A DNA stretch of 13,494 nt from the NCBI GenBank assembly GCA_947626705.1, contig CANQTJ010000033.1:1-13494 (forward strand). The letters run 5' to 3'. Positions within the stretch are counted from its first letter, which is position 1. Each line of letters begins with the position of its first letter. The position numbers and the translations under genes were made by a program. The notes under the pieces are model-generated. The model ran no database searches. It was given only the letters and a program-made list of their open reading frames with translations, and was not told the origin of the DNA. This document shows positions 7,160 to 13,494 of this stretch, one piece after another. This DNA is from an uncultured Clostridia bacterium. GTDB lineage: Bacteria; Bacillota; Clostridia; TANB77; CAG-508.

Positions 7160-7517
7160 GAGTAAATCTGTAAGCCGGGTTCTGTCTTTTAAAATAGTCA
7201 TTTATCTAGGATATATATCACTATATACCTCAAGCCACGCAAATTAAGAAGGCGTCGAGCAGACTTAATCTTCTTTTTGAGGTGTTGCTCCAGATGGGGT
7301 TTACACTGTCCTTCTATGTCACCATAGAAGCGGTGAGCTCTTACCTCGCCTTTTCACCCTTACCTATTTTTAAAGTTTAAAGATAGGCGGTTATTTTCTG
7401 TTGCACTTTCCTTAGGGTTTCCCCCACTAGACGTTATCTAGCATCATTGCTCTATGGAGCCCGGACTTTCCTCTCGTAATTCCTTTCGGAATTTACCAGC
7501 GACTATTCAATTTACTC
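7160..7517 (-). ncRNA. rnpB: RNase P RNA, bacterial type A
   Basis: This is the catalytic RNA of RNase P, which trims the 5' ends of precursor tRNAs. On the minus strand it shows the conserved GAGGAAAGTCCGGGCTCC (complement of 7456-7473), the AAGGGTGAAAAGG to AGAGCTCACCGC block (complement of 7330-7361) and ACAGAACCCGGCTTA near the 3' end (complement of 7171-7185). The ends pair as helix P1: GAGTAAAT (7510-7517) with ATTTACTC (7160-7167). GTCCGGGCTCC instead of the B. subtilis-like GTCCATGCTCGC marks the ancestral type A, usual for Clostridia. About 358 nucleotides is normal. A T-rich run follows P1. The 3' end lies only nine bases from the stop of the convergent RluA-family gene. Confidence 0.96.
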
Positions 7518-7525
7518 TGTTTTTT

Positions 7526-7531
7526 ATTATA
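7526..7531 (-). promoter_or_regulatory. -10 box of rnpB
   Basis: TATAAT on the minus strand is followed by AAAAAAC and an A at 7518, placing the start exactly at the 5' end of P1. The -35 region 17 bases upstream is poor (TAGAAG). The upstream half of the promoter lies inside the 3' end of the 7532-8452 gene, whose stop codon directly abuts the -10 box. Confidence 0.6.
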
Positions 7532-8452
7532 TCATAGATTTTGTATTTCTTCTACTAAATTTTTGTATTTTATTAAAAAAACTTGCTTATCTTTTAGGGC
7601 AACTGCATTTTGTAATTCATTTATCATTACATAAGTTTTGTTTATATTATATTGATTTCCTTCTTCTTGATTATTAATATCTGTAACAAGTTTTGTAAAA
7701 TCTTGAATTGCATTATTTACATTTGCTGTAATATTATCCCATTCTTCTTTATCTAAAACACTATATGCTTTAAATATATTGTTCTTTGTTTTTATTATTA
7801 TCGCATCTTTTTCTTTTTCTGAACAACTTTCTATAAATTTAGGTAAATAATCATAAAGCTTTGACAATTCCGCTAAAGTTTCATCTTTATTTTCATCTTT
7901 TACTGCTTTTGTCAAATTATCATATTCTTTATTAAAATTAATAATATCTTCTTGATTTATTTTAGTTTGGTATAAATCAAGAGTTGTTGGATAAAGTGAT
8001 GTATATATTTTTTCTACTTGATTTTTTATTTGTTTCCAATCAATTTCTGTATTTTGAGTTAATATTCCTGTTTCTTCTAGTTTATACTGCTTATTGTTCT
8101 CAGAATCTTGTGATGATGAATTTTCGGAGCTATTTGATTTATCTTCACTTCCCTCTGATTTTGCAGACATTGTGCCACTTTCTTCTCCTCCTGAAGATTG
8201 AGAAGATTCTGAAGAACTACTTTCTTCCTTTTTTATTTTACTTGTTGTAATTGTGTAACTTTCAGATTTTATATTATTTAATTGATTAAACATATTTTTA
8301 AATTCGCTTTCTAAATATTGTATCTCTGATATACACTTACTTTTTTGTTCTTCACTTAGGTCATTCTTTCCAGATACATTATAAATGAAAAATCCAAATA
8401 ATAATACTATGATAATTAAAGAAATATATGCCATTATTGTATATCTTTTCAA
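7532..8452 (-). CDS. serine-rich membrane-anchored protein, TTG start
   Basis: The frame is open from an ATG at 8512, but that ATG has no ribosome binding site. AGGAGG at 8460-8465 sits seven bases before an in-frame TTG (8450-8452), so I choose TTG, giving 306 residues (LKRYTIMAYIS...). A hydrophobic segment at about 8-25 (ISLIIIVLLFGFFIYNV) anchors the protein. A helical region follows (about 30-70), then a Ser/Glu/Gly/Lys-rich low-complexity linker (about 75-120: SSSSESSQSSGGEESG and similar), and a C-terminal domain of about 170 residues, predicted mostly helical. It has one cysteine pair candidate (CSEKEK and the early KCISE) but no lipobox. It looks like a surface protein held off the membrane by a flexible spacer. 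Family and function not recognised. The rnpB promoter abuts its stop codon. Confidence 0.8.
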   Translation of the reverse strand: MKRYTIMAYISLIIIVLLFGFFIYNVSGKNDLSEEQKSKCISEIQYLESEFKNMFNQLNNIKSESYTITTSKIKKEESSSSESSQSSGGEESGTMSAKSEGSEDKSNSSENSSSQDSENNKQYKLEETGILTQNTEIDWKQIKNQVEKIYTSLYPTTLDLYQTKINQEDIINFNKEYDNLTKAVKDENKDETLAELSKLYDYLPKFIESCSEKEKDAIIIKTKNNIFKAYSVLDKEEWDNITANVNNAIQDFTKLVTDINNQEEGNQYNINKTYVMINELQNAVALKDKQVFLIKYKNLVEEIQNL

Positions 8453-8459
8453 ATTATTA

Positions 8460-8465
8460 CCTCCT
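8460..8465 (-). promoter_or_regulatory. AGGAGG ribosome binding site fixing a TTG start
   Basis: This perfect SD lies seven bases before TTG at 8450-8452 and inside the frame that would start at the upstream ATG (8512). Its position supports TTG initiation. Confidence 0.7.
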
Positions 8466-8534
8466 ATATTAAATCTATTATTATTATTTGCGTTTTTAAA
8501 TAATCTATACAATATATTTTATTAATAAAACAAT

Positions 8535-8548
8535 CTTAAAATTTTAAG
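8535..8548. repeat. perfect 14-base palindrome between divergent genes
   Basis: CTTAAAATTTTAAG is a perfect palindrome midway between the divergent genes at 7532-8452 and 8595-8873. A site for a symmetric regulator of both genes is possible, but such AT-only symmetry also arises readily by chance in this genome. Confidence 0.35.
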
Positions 8549-8594
8549 TATATTTTTTTATTTATATAATATAATATAAAAATAGGAGTAAAAT

Positions 8595-8873
8595 ATGGTT
8601 TCTGTTAATTTATATAGTGAAAAGTCTAAGGAATTAGAGAGATTTTTAAGCTCTTTTTATAATTCTTCGGTTGAAATGAATAATGTTTTAAATTGGGAAC
8701 ATCAATATGAAAATCCAATAGAAATTACTGAAATAATTGGTGCTTTTATTGATAATATTGATGATTTTAATCTTATGATGTGGGTATCTTTAGATAAAGG
8801 TGTTTTCATACATGTTACAGAAGATAATGCTAATAATTTAATTAAATATCTATATGAAAGATATCCATATTAA
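8595..8873 (+). CDS. small hypothetical protein
   Basis: 92 residues, acidic, soluble, with no cysteine, signal peptide or membrane segment. It starts with a helix (LYSEKSKELERFLSSFYNS), passes through a middle section with NWEHQYENPIEITEIIGAFIDNIDDFNLMMWVSLDKG and ends in a likely helix (NNLIKYLYERYPY), consistent with a small alpha/beta fold. An AGGAG SD at 8584-8588 lies six bases before ATG. Upstream, an AT-rich stretch has overlapping TATAAT copies (about 8566-8578) but no clear -35. The hairpin at 8881-8922 follows the stop. I do not recognise the family. Confidence 0.75.
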   Translation: MVSVNLYSEKSKELERFLSSFYNSSVEMNNVLNWEHQYENPIEITEIIGAFIDNIDDFNLMMWVSLDKGVFIHVTEDNANNLIKYLYERYPY

Positions 8874-8922
8874 AAAAAAATGTTACAGTATAATAGTTTA
8901 TCAAAATTATTATACTGTAACA
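8874..8922. terminator. shared hairpin terminator between convergent genes
   Basis: Fifteen-base perfect arms, TGTTACAGTATAATA (8881-8895) and its complement (8908-8922), enclose a 12-base loop. On the minus strand the hairpin is followed by a run of Ts (complement of 8874-8880), ideal for stopping the zinc-ribbon gene at 8951. In the plus direction the following T tract is weaker, so it serves the 8595-8873 gene less well. Confidence 0.8.
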
Positions 8923-8950
8923 TTTATGGAGATTTACTAAAGTTGACATT

Positions 8951-9490
8951 TTATTCATCTTCAACATCTAAATGTTCAACTGTTTCATCATCTTTTAAAT
9001 TAACATTAGATTCTACTTCTACTGTTTCCTCTATATTTGATTTTTCATCATTATTTTCTTGATTATTATCATTTTCTGTACTATTTTGTTCTACAATTTC
9101 TACTTCTTTAGCTGGTTCTTCTACATTTTCTTGTTTCTCGCCACATTGTGGACAGAACTTATCATCTTTTTCAATTTCTGTATGACATTTTGAACATTGC
9201 TTTTTGTCTTTTAATTTTAAGCATTCTTTTAAAATAGATTCTATTTCATCACTCAATAAATCTATTTTTGTGCATTGTTCTTCTAACTCTTTTGATATAT
9301 CATATTCTTCTTCTCTTATATGTTTTTCATAAACTTTTTTTCCTATTTCTTCATAAATATTATTAATTTCAGATTTTAATTCTCCCATTTTCATTTTTAG
9401 TTTTGCTTCTTTTGCTAATTTACCTGTTTTATCAGCCGTAACTTTATATGCTTCACTTGCTTTTTTACCTAATTTATCAAAAAATTCCAT
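8951..9490 (-). CDS. zinc-ribbon protein with acidic tail
   Basis: 179 residues in three parts. A charged helical N-terminus (1-95; KLGKKASEAYKVTADKTGKL, then likely coiled coil to 95) is followed by a zinc ribbon with Cys99, Cys102, Cys113 and Cys116 (CSKC and CPQCG), and a disordered acidic tail (120-179) rich in Glu, Asn, Val and Asp. The arrangement matches the common clostridial zinc-ribbon proteins that begin MxFxDKLGKKASEAYK, which have no established function. No membrane segment is seen, so it is probably cytoplasmic. SD AGGAGG lies before ATG. TTGACA (9533-9538) and TATAAT (9504-9509) are present upstream, but 23 bases apart and too close to the SD, so I do not call a promoter. In related genomes, as I recall, spoIVA often follows gpsA; this gene lies there instead. 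Confidence 0.85.
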   Translation of the reverse strand: MEFFDKLGKKASEAYKVTADKTGKLAKEAKLKMKMGELKSEINNIYEEIGKKVYEKHIREEEYDISKELEEQCTKIDLLSDEIESILKECLKLKDKKQCSKCHTEIEKDDKFCPQCGEKQENVEEPAKEVEIVEQNSTENDNNQENNDEKSNIEETVEVESNVNLKDDETVEHLDVEDE

Positions 9491-9591
9491 ATCTTTTCCT
9501 CCTATTATAATGCGACATACAAATCTCTAAAATGTCAAAAATTAATCGCTTTATGTTTTTATTATTTTATTATTTCATCTTTCTATATATT

Positions 9592-10572
9592 TTATTCCAT
9601 TTTTTTATCTCTTGTCATTAAATCTTTTACAGCTTCTTGTGGATTTAAATTTTCATATAAAACTTTATATACTGTTTCTACTATCGGCATTTCTATATTA
9701 TTTATTTTGCCAAGTTCATAAGCTACTTCTATATTGTCTATACTTTCGATTACCATTCCAACTTCTTTTTTTGTATCTTCTAATGACATTCCTTGTCCTA
9801 TTAAAAATCCAGCTTTTCTATTTCTACTATGTTCACTTAGGCATGTTACAATTAAATCTCCTAATCCACTTAGTCCATAAAATGATTGCTCTTTACCTCC
9901 TAATTCTACTCCTAACCTTGAAATTTCTTTTAAACCTCTAGTTATTAATGCTGCAAAACTATTATCTCCTAATCCTATTCCTGCTGCTACACCTGCACAA
10001 AATGCTATTATGTTTTTTAATGCTCCTCCTAATTCTACTCCTTTTACATCATTTGAAGTATATATTCTCATTTTTTCTGACATGAATGCATCTTGAACTA
10101 TTTTTAATATATTTTGATGTTTTGATGCAATTACTAATGCAGTTGGTACTGCTATTGAAACTTCTTCTGCATGACTCGGTCCTGATAATACTCCAACTTT
10201 AGCTTCTGGCATTTCTTCTAGTATAACTTCATCTAATGTTTGTAATGTTTCTTTTTCAAATCCTTTTGAACATATAATTATTGGTTTATTTCCTACATAT
10301 TGCTTATATTGTTTAAAAGTACTTCTTGTAAATTTTGACGGTGTTACATGCAATATAAATTTTGCATCTTTTATTACATCTTCAAAATTTGTAGAACAAT
10401 ATATATTTTCTGGCAATACTAATTTAGGTAAAAACTTGCATCTTTTTTCATTATTTATAAGATCTCTTTCTTCTTCCATAAAAGACCATATTTTTATATT
10501 ATTGCCTAAGTTTGCTAAGTGTACTGCTAATGCAACTCCCCAACTTCCACTTCCTATTATTGCTATATTCAT
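9592..10572 (-). CDS. gpsA: NAD(P)-dependent glycerol-3-phosphate dehydrogenase
   Basis: 326 residues from ATG at 10572. It reduces dihydroxyacetone phosphate to sn-glycerol 3-phosphate, the backbone used by PlsY encoded just upstream. Visible motifs are the nucleotide-binding loop IIGSGSWGVALAVHLA near the N-terminus, ICSKGFE, LSGPSHAEEV, the catalytic-lysine segment LGGALKNIIAFCAGVAAGIGLGDN (Lys186 from this start) and LSGLGDLIVTCLSEHSRNR. The length is normal. A GTG three codons earlier (10581) leaves no room for the ribosome binding site; GGGAG lies eight bases before ATG 10572, so I use ATG. The gene begins 12 bases after plsY stops, as in an operon. GMVIES replaces the usual GMVVEG; nothing else is odd. 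Confidence 0.96.
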   Translation of the reverse strand: MNIAIIGSGSWGVALAVHLANLGNNIKIWSFMEEERDLINNEKRCKFLPKLVLPENIYCSTNFEDVIKDAKFILHVTPSKFTRSTFKQYKQYVGNKPIIICSKGFEKETLQTLDEVILEEMPEAKVGVLSGPSHAEEVSIAVPTALVIASKHQNILKIVQDAFMSEKMRIYTSNDVKGVELGGALKNIIAFCAGVAAGIGLGDNSFAALITRGLKEISRLGVELGGKEQSFYGLSGLGDLIVTCLSEHSRNRKAGFLIGQGMSLEDTKKEVGMVIESIDNIEVAYELGKINNIEMPIVETVYKVLYENLNPQEAVKDLMTRDKKME

Positions 10573-10584
10573 ACAATTCACTCC

Positions 10585-11235
10585 CTATTTTTCAGTATTT
10601 TTTAAACTTATTTTATTTTCATTTCCATCTAAAATTCTTTTTATATTACTTCTATGATTATATAAAACAATTATTGCTAATATTACACTATATACAAAAT
10701 ACACATTACCATTTTTTCCTTCTGATAATACAGTATAATTATCATTTATAAATAATGTTAAAATTGGGAATAGAACAGCTGCTGCACAAGACCCTACTGA
10801 TACCATTCTTGTTAAAATCATTAAAACGACTGCAAATACTAGACAAATTAAGCCTATTTGCCAATTGCTTATAAGTAATACTCCTAAAGAAGTTGCTATA
10901 CCTTTTCCACCTTTAAATCCAAAAAATATTGGAAAAGTATGTCCTAAAATTACTGCTATGCCTGATATTTGCACAAGTAATTCTCTATCTAAATTTTTAA
11001 ATATATTTCCAACAATAATTGCTATTAATATTGAAACTACTCCTTTTAATATATCACATATTAAAGTAATTGCTGCTGCCTTTTTTCCTACTGAACGTAA
11101 TATATTAGTAGTTCCAGCATTTCCACTTCCTTTTTCTCTTACATCAAATCCAGCCATTTTTTTACTAATAATAATTGAAAAGTTAATACTTCCAATTAAA
11201 TAAGCTATAATTGCTATTATAATATATGCTGTCAT
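10585..11235 (-). CDS. plsY: acyl-phosphate:glycerol-3-phosphate acyltransferase PlsY
   Basis: 216 residues. This integral membrane enzyme transfers an acyl group from acyl-phosphate (made by PlsX, not in this window) to position 1 of glycerol 3-phosphate, the first step of phospholipid synthesis. The three family motifs are present: GSGNAGTTN (36-44), LGHTFPIFFGFKGGKG (97-112) and YNHRSNIKRILDGNE (192-206). Five hydrophobic segments are expected, at about 3-23, 53-76, 86-106, 113-142 and 150-193 (the last two long and partly split). AGGAGG precedes ATG. It lies between der and gpsA; the gap to der is 85 bases and to gpsA 12 bases. Confidence 0.95.
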   Translation of the reverse strand: MTAYIIIAIIAYLIGSINFSIIISKKMAGFDVREKGSGNAGTTNILRSVGKKAAAITLICDILKGVVSILIAIIVGNIFKNLDRELLVQISGIAVILGHTFPIFFGFKGGKGIATSLGVLLISNWQIGLICLVFAVVLMILTRMVSVGSCAAAVLFPILTLFINDNYTVLSEGKNGNVYFVYSVILAIIVLYNHRSNIKRILDGNENKISLKNTEK

Positions 11236-11320
11236 TTTTATACCTCCTTTAAATTAAATATTTATATAATTTTAAATTTACAGATACTTATACATAACTT
11301 TGTAAATTTTTATTTAACTA

Positions 11321-12649
11321 TTATACATCTTTTTCATTTTTTTCTCTTACTATTAATCTAACAGGTGTTCCTTCTAGACCAAATTCTTTTCTTATTTGAT
11401 TTATTATATACCTTTGATATGAAAAATGAAATAGCTCTTTATTATTTACGAATATTACAAATGTTGGTGGCTTTGTTGTAGCTTGAGTTCCATAATATAT
11501 TTTTAGTCGTCTTCCTTTATCTGTAGGTGGTTGAACTATTGCAATAGCCTCATTTATTACTTGATTTAATAAAGATGTTGATACTCTTAAAGCATTCTGC
11601 TTTGCCACATTATTTATCATATCAAATAATTTTTCTACTCTTTGTCCAGTTTTAGCAGATATAAATATTATAGGAGCATAAGATAAATATGATAATTTTT
11701 CATATACTTCTTTTCTATATTTCTCTAAAGTTCCTGTTGTTTTTTCATACTCGTCCCATTTATTTACAACTATTATTATACCTTTACCAGCTTCGTGTGC
11801 TTCTCCAGCAATTTTGGCATCTTGGTCTGTTACACCATCATTTGCATCTATCATCATTAAACATACATCTGCTCTTTCAACAGCTAGTAAACTTCTTTGT
11901 ACACTGTATTTTTCTATTGATTCATTTACTTTACTTTTTTTTCTAATACCTGCTGTATCAATTAAAACATATTTTCCATATTCATTTTCAAATGGTGTAT
12001 CTATTGCATCTCTTGTAGTTCCTGCTATACTACTTACTATTGTTCTTCTTTCTCCTAATATTTTATTTATTAAAGATGATTTTCCTACATTAGGTTTACC
12101 AATTACAGCAACTTTGATAATTTCTTCATCATCTTCTGATTCATCTTTTTCCGGAAAATGCTCATATATAGCATCTAAAACATCGCCTATTCCTATTGCA
12201 TTTGTTGCTGATATGGGATATGGTTTACCTATTCCTAAATTGTAAAATTCATAAGCGTCTTGCGATTCTTTTTCATAATTATCTGCCTTATTGCAAACTA
12301 GAACTATTGGTTTACCAGATTTCTTTAGCATTAGTGCTATTTCTTTATCTGCTGATGTAACTCCTTGCCTGATGTCTGTTAAGAATATAATTACATCTGC
12401 CATTGCAATTGCTAAATTTGCTTGTTCTCTCATTTGGGATAAAATTATATCATCTGAATCTGGTTCAATTCCGCCTGTATCTATAAGTGTAAAGTTCCTT
12501 CCTCGCCAATTTGTTTCTGCATAAATTCTATCTCTGGTGACTCCTGGTGTGTCTTCAACTATGGATATTCTACTTCCTGCTAAGTAGTTGAAAAACGTTG
12601 ATTTTCCTACATTTGGCTTTCCTATTATTGCTACTATTGGTTTTGACAT
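11321..12649 (-). CDS. der: GTPase Der (EngA), ribosome assembly
   Basis: 442 residues, a tandem GTPase needed for maturation of the 50S subunit. Domain 1 has GKPNVGKS (10-17), DTPG (33-36), DTGG (57-60) and NKAD (120-123). A short acidic linker (about 168-178, EKDESEDDEE) leads to domain 2 with GKPNVGKS (184-191), DTAG (231-234) and NKWD (296-299). The KH-like domain (about 350-442) ends in TPVRLIVREKNEKDV. The frame also has an ATG at 12670, but only ATG 12649 has an AAAGGA ribosome binding site at the right distance (12655-12660), so I use 12649. Length is normal. It opens the der-plsY-gpsA cluster; a weak promoter lies at 12703-12731. Confidence 0.97.
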   Translation of the reverse strand: MSKPIVAIIGKPNVGKSTFFNYLAGSRISIVEDTPGVTRDRIYAETNWRGRNFTLIDTGGIEPDSDDIILSQMREQANLAIAMADVIIFLTDIRQGVTSADKEIALMLKKSGKPIVLVCNKADNYEKESQDAYEFYNLGIGKPYPISATNAIGIGDVLDAIYEHFPEKDESEDDEEIIKVAVIGKPNVGKSSLINKILGERRTIVSSIAGTTRDAIDTPFENEYGKYVLIDTAGIRKKSKVNESIEKYSVQRSLLAVERADVCLMMIDANDGVTDQDAKIAGEAHEAGKGIIIVVNKWDEYEKTTGTLEKYRKEVYEKLSYLSYAPIIFISAKTGQRVEKLFDMINNVAKQNALRVSTSLLNQVINEAIAIVQPPTDKGRRLKIYYGTQATTKPPTFVIFVNNKELFHFSYQRYIINQIRKEFGLEGTPVRLIVREKNEKDV

Positions 12650-12702
12650 TTTGTTCCTTTCTTTCTCCATTGTTTAAATGGTTTTTTATTTTTTATATTA
12701 AT

Positions 12703-12731
12703 ATTTTACTATATTAGTTTTTAAAAAGCAA
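12703..12731 (-). promoter_or_regulatory. possible der promoter
   Basis: On the minus strand TTGCTT (12726-12731) and TAAAAT (12703-12708) are separated by 17 bases; the -10 matches five of six consensus bases, the -35 only three. A small inverted repeat, TTTAAC-TTA-GTTAAA (12742-12756), lies just upstream. Weak call. Confidence 0.35.
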
Positions 12732-12767
12732 GGAAAATATTTTTAACTTAGTTAAATCAAAAAAAAG

Positions 12768-12886
12768 AAAAAAAGGGGAAAAGGGGCCAGGTTTATAATC
12801 CCTATAAAATTTATAATTATTTTTATATTAATTTATAAATTTTATTTTATAGGGATTATAATCCTGGCCCCTTTTCCCCTTTTTTT
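12768..12886. repeat. very long hairpin, likely bidirectional terminator or palindromic element
   Basis: Left arm 12768-12815 and right arm 12832-12886 are complementary over about 50 bases. The outer part GGGGAAAAGGGGCCAGG pairs perfectly, then TTATAATCCCTATAAAAT, with one mismatch (12792) and a five-base AAAAT present only in the right arm, and a short AT loop of about 16 bases. Seven As flank the left side and nine Ts the right, so RNA from either strand ends in a T-rich tract. Minus-strand transcripts from the gene ending at 12916 would meet it 28 bases after the stop. It is far longer than an ordinary terminator, so a mobile or repeated palindromic element (MITE-like) is possible; no target-site duplication is evident. 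Confidence 0.8.
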
Positions 12887-12915
12887 TTGTTATTTGCTTT
12901 TTTGTAGTTACGACT

Positions 12916-13494
12916 TTAGCTTTCAGTACTACAATATAAAATTGGGCGGAAACCGGTTCTAATTGTACCGATTGTTTCGCGTCCACTTCCATTGAAACGG
13001 TCCCCAGTTGTACCCGTTGAACCGCTTTTTCCACCCCTATACGTGCAATAGAATGTTCCATTTGGATTGATACATGTCTCTGTCGTTAATTCGTTCGCAT
13101 TACTTGCCATATCATATATATTACAGACTACATCTTGTGTATTGGTATCTTTTGTTCCTGTAGGTAAAAAACTGCTGTTTAAAGTTTTTTGTATTGAATA
13201 TGTTTTTTTATTACTAAATTTTTGTATAAATACAATAGCTGTATCCCATGCGTAACTATTTATTAAATCACTTGTAAATGCATTTTTTCCTTCATACATT
13301 TCTTGACATCTTTGCGATGCTTCTGGTTGTGTTACATAATGATATATATAATCTGTTGCTTTTTCTGTTACTGGTGTTAACTCTGCATCATTTGTATTTC
13401 TCTCTGTTCCCGTTCTAGCCTCATATCTTCCTATATAATATCCGTGATTTTTTTCTACACTATTTTTAAATCCTGCTAAGTTTTTTGCTTTTGA
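12916..13494 (-). CDS. C-terminus of an FGE/SUMF1-like surface protein (5' end off window)
   Basis: The frame stays open from the right edge to the stop at 12916, giving the last 192 residues; the start lies outside. Visible in order: GFKNSVEKNHGYYIGRYEA near the start, VTEKATDYIYHYVTQPEAS, SDLINSYAWDTAIVFIQKF, CNIYDMASNANELTTE, YRGGKSGSTGTTGDRFNG and GFRPILY close to the end. These are the landmarks of the formylglycine-generating-enzyme (FGE-sulfatase/SUMF1) fold: GRYEA, AW...A..F, N.YDM..N..E.TTE, RGG, and FR. In this branch the tryptophans of the usual NVWEWT motif are replaced (NANELT), and cysteines for copper are not evident, so catalytic FGE activity is doubtful. Similar domains close large cell-surface proteins of gut Clostridia and may serve binding. 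Part of its DNA is less AT-rich than the neighbours. A long hairpin follows. Confidence 0.75.
   Translation of the reverse strand, partial: SKAKNLAGFKNSVEKNHGYYIGRYEARTGTERNTNDAELTPVTEKATDYIYHYVTQPEASQRCQEMYEGKNAFTSDLINSYAWDTAIVFIQKFSNKKTYSIQKTLNSSFLPTGTKDTNTQDVVCNIYDMASNANELTTETCINPNGTFYCTYRGGKSGSTGTTGDRFNGSGRETIGTIRTGFRPILYCSTES

Noticed and set aside
9504..9538. TTGACA and TATAAT upstream of the zinc-ribbon gene as a promoter
   Set aside because: The spacing is 23 bases and the -10 nearly touches the ribosome binding site, so a normal leader could not form.
10573..10581. GTG start of gpsA at 10581
   Set aside because: The GGGAG ribosome binding site directly abuts GTG, leaving no spacer, whereas it is correctly spaced for ATG at 10572.
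12828..13061. Minus-strand 77-codon open frame across the hairpin
   Set aside because: It overlaps in another frame the FGE-like coding end, which has recognisable motifs, and its own end is just translation of the hairpin.

Overview
The window reads as a chromosomal segment of a low-GC Gram-positive bacterium (Bacillota, most likely Clostridia, possibly an uncultured gut lineage). Supports are the very AT-rich coding sequence, purine-rich AGGAGG-type ribosome binding sites, sigma-A type promoters, a der-plsY-gpsA cluster, a type A RNase P RNA and a DUF1848 gene. The assignment is inferred from gene content and composition, not from a search.

Left part (1-3400, all minus strand): a near-consensus promoter firing out of the left edge; a DUF1848 gene broken by an internal deletion and frameshift; an unrecognised 200-residue protein whose DNA is visibly richer in GC than its surroundings and which has its own consensus promoter; and a pair of membrane-anchored proteins of unknown function.

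Middle (3469-7517): 6-phosphofructokinase, a small DUF4116-repeat protein and the tRNA m7G46 methyltransferase TrmB, all on the minus strand. Then a divergent intergenic region and a plus-strand RluA-family pseudouridine synthase interrupted by one extra base. It converges head-on with rnpB (RNase P RNA, minus strand), only nine bases apart.

Right part (7532-13494): a serine-rich membrane-anchored protein that probably starts at TTG; a small plus-strand hypothetical; a shared hairpin terminator; a zinc-ribbon protein; and the minus-strand cluster der, plsY, gpsA, which links ribosome assembly with the first steps of phospholipid synthesis (GpsA makes glycerol-3-phosphate, PlsY acylates it). 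A very long hairpin separates der from the 3' end of a gene that runs off the right edge and ends in a degenerate formylglycine-generating-enzyme/SUMF1-like fold.

Most of the window is ordinary housekeeping DNA. I see no clear new multi-gene system. The items most worth a second look are the long hairpin at 12768-12886, the GC-atypical gene at 1077-1679, the two broken genes, and the promoter plus palindrome at the left edge.
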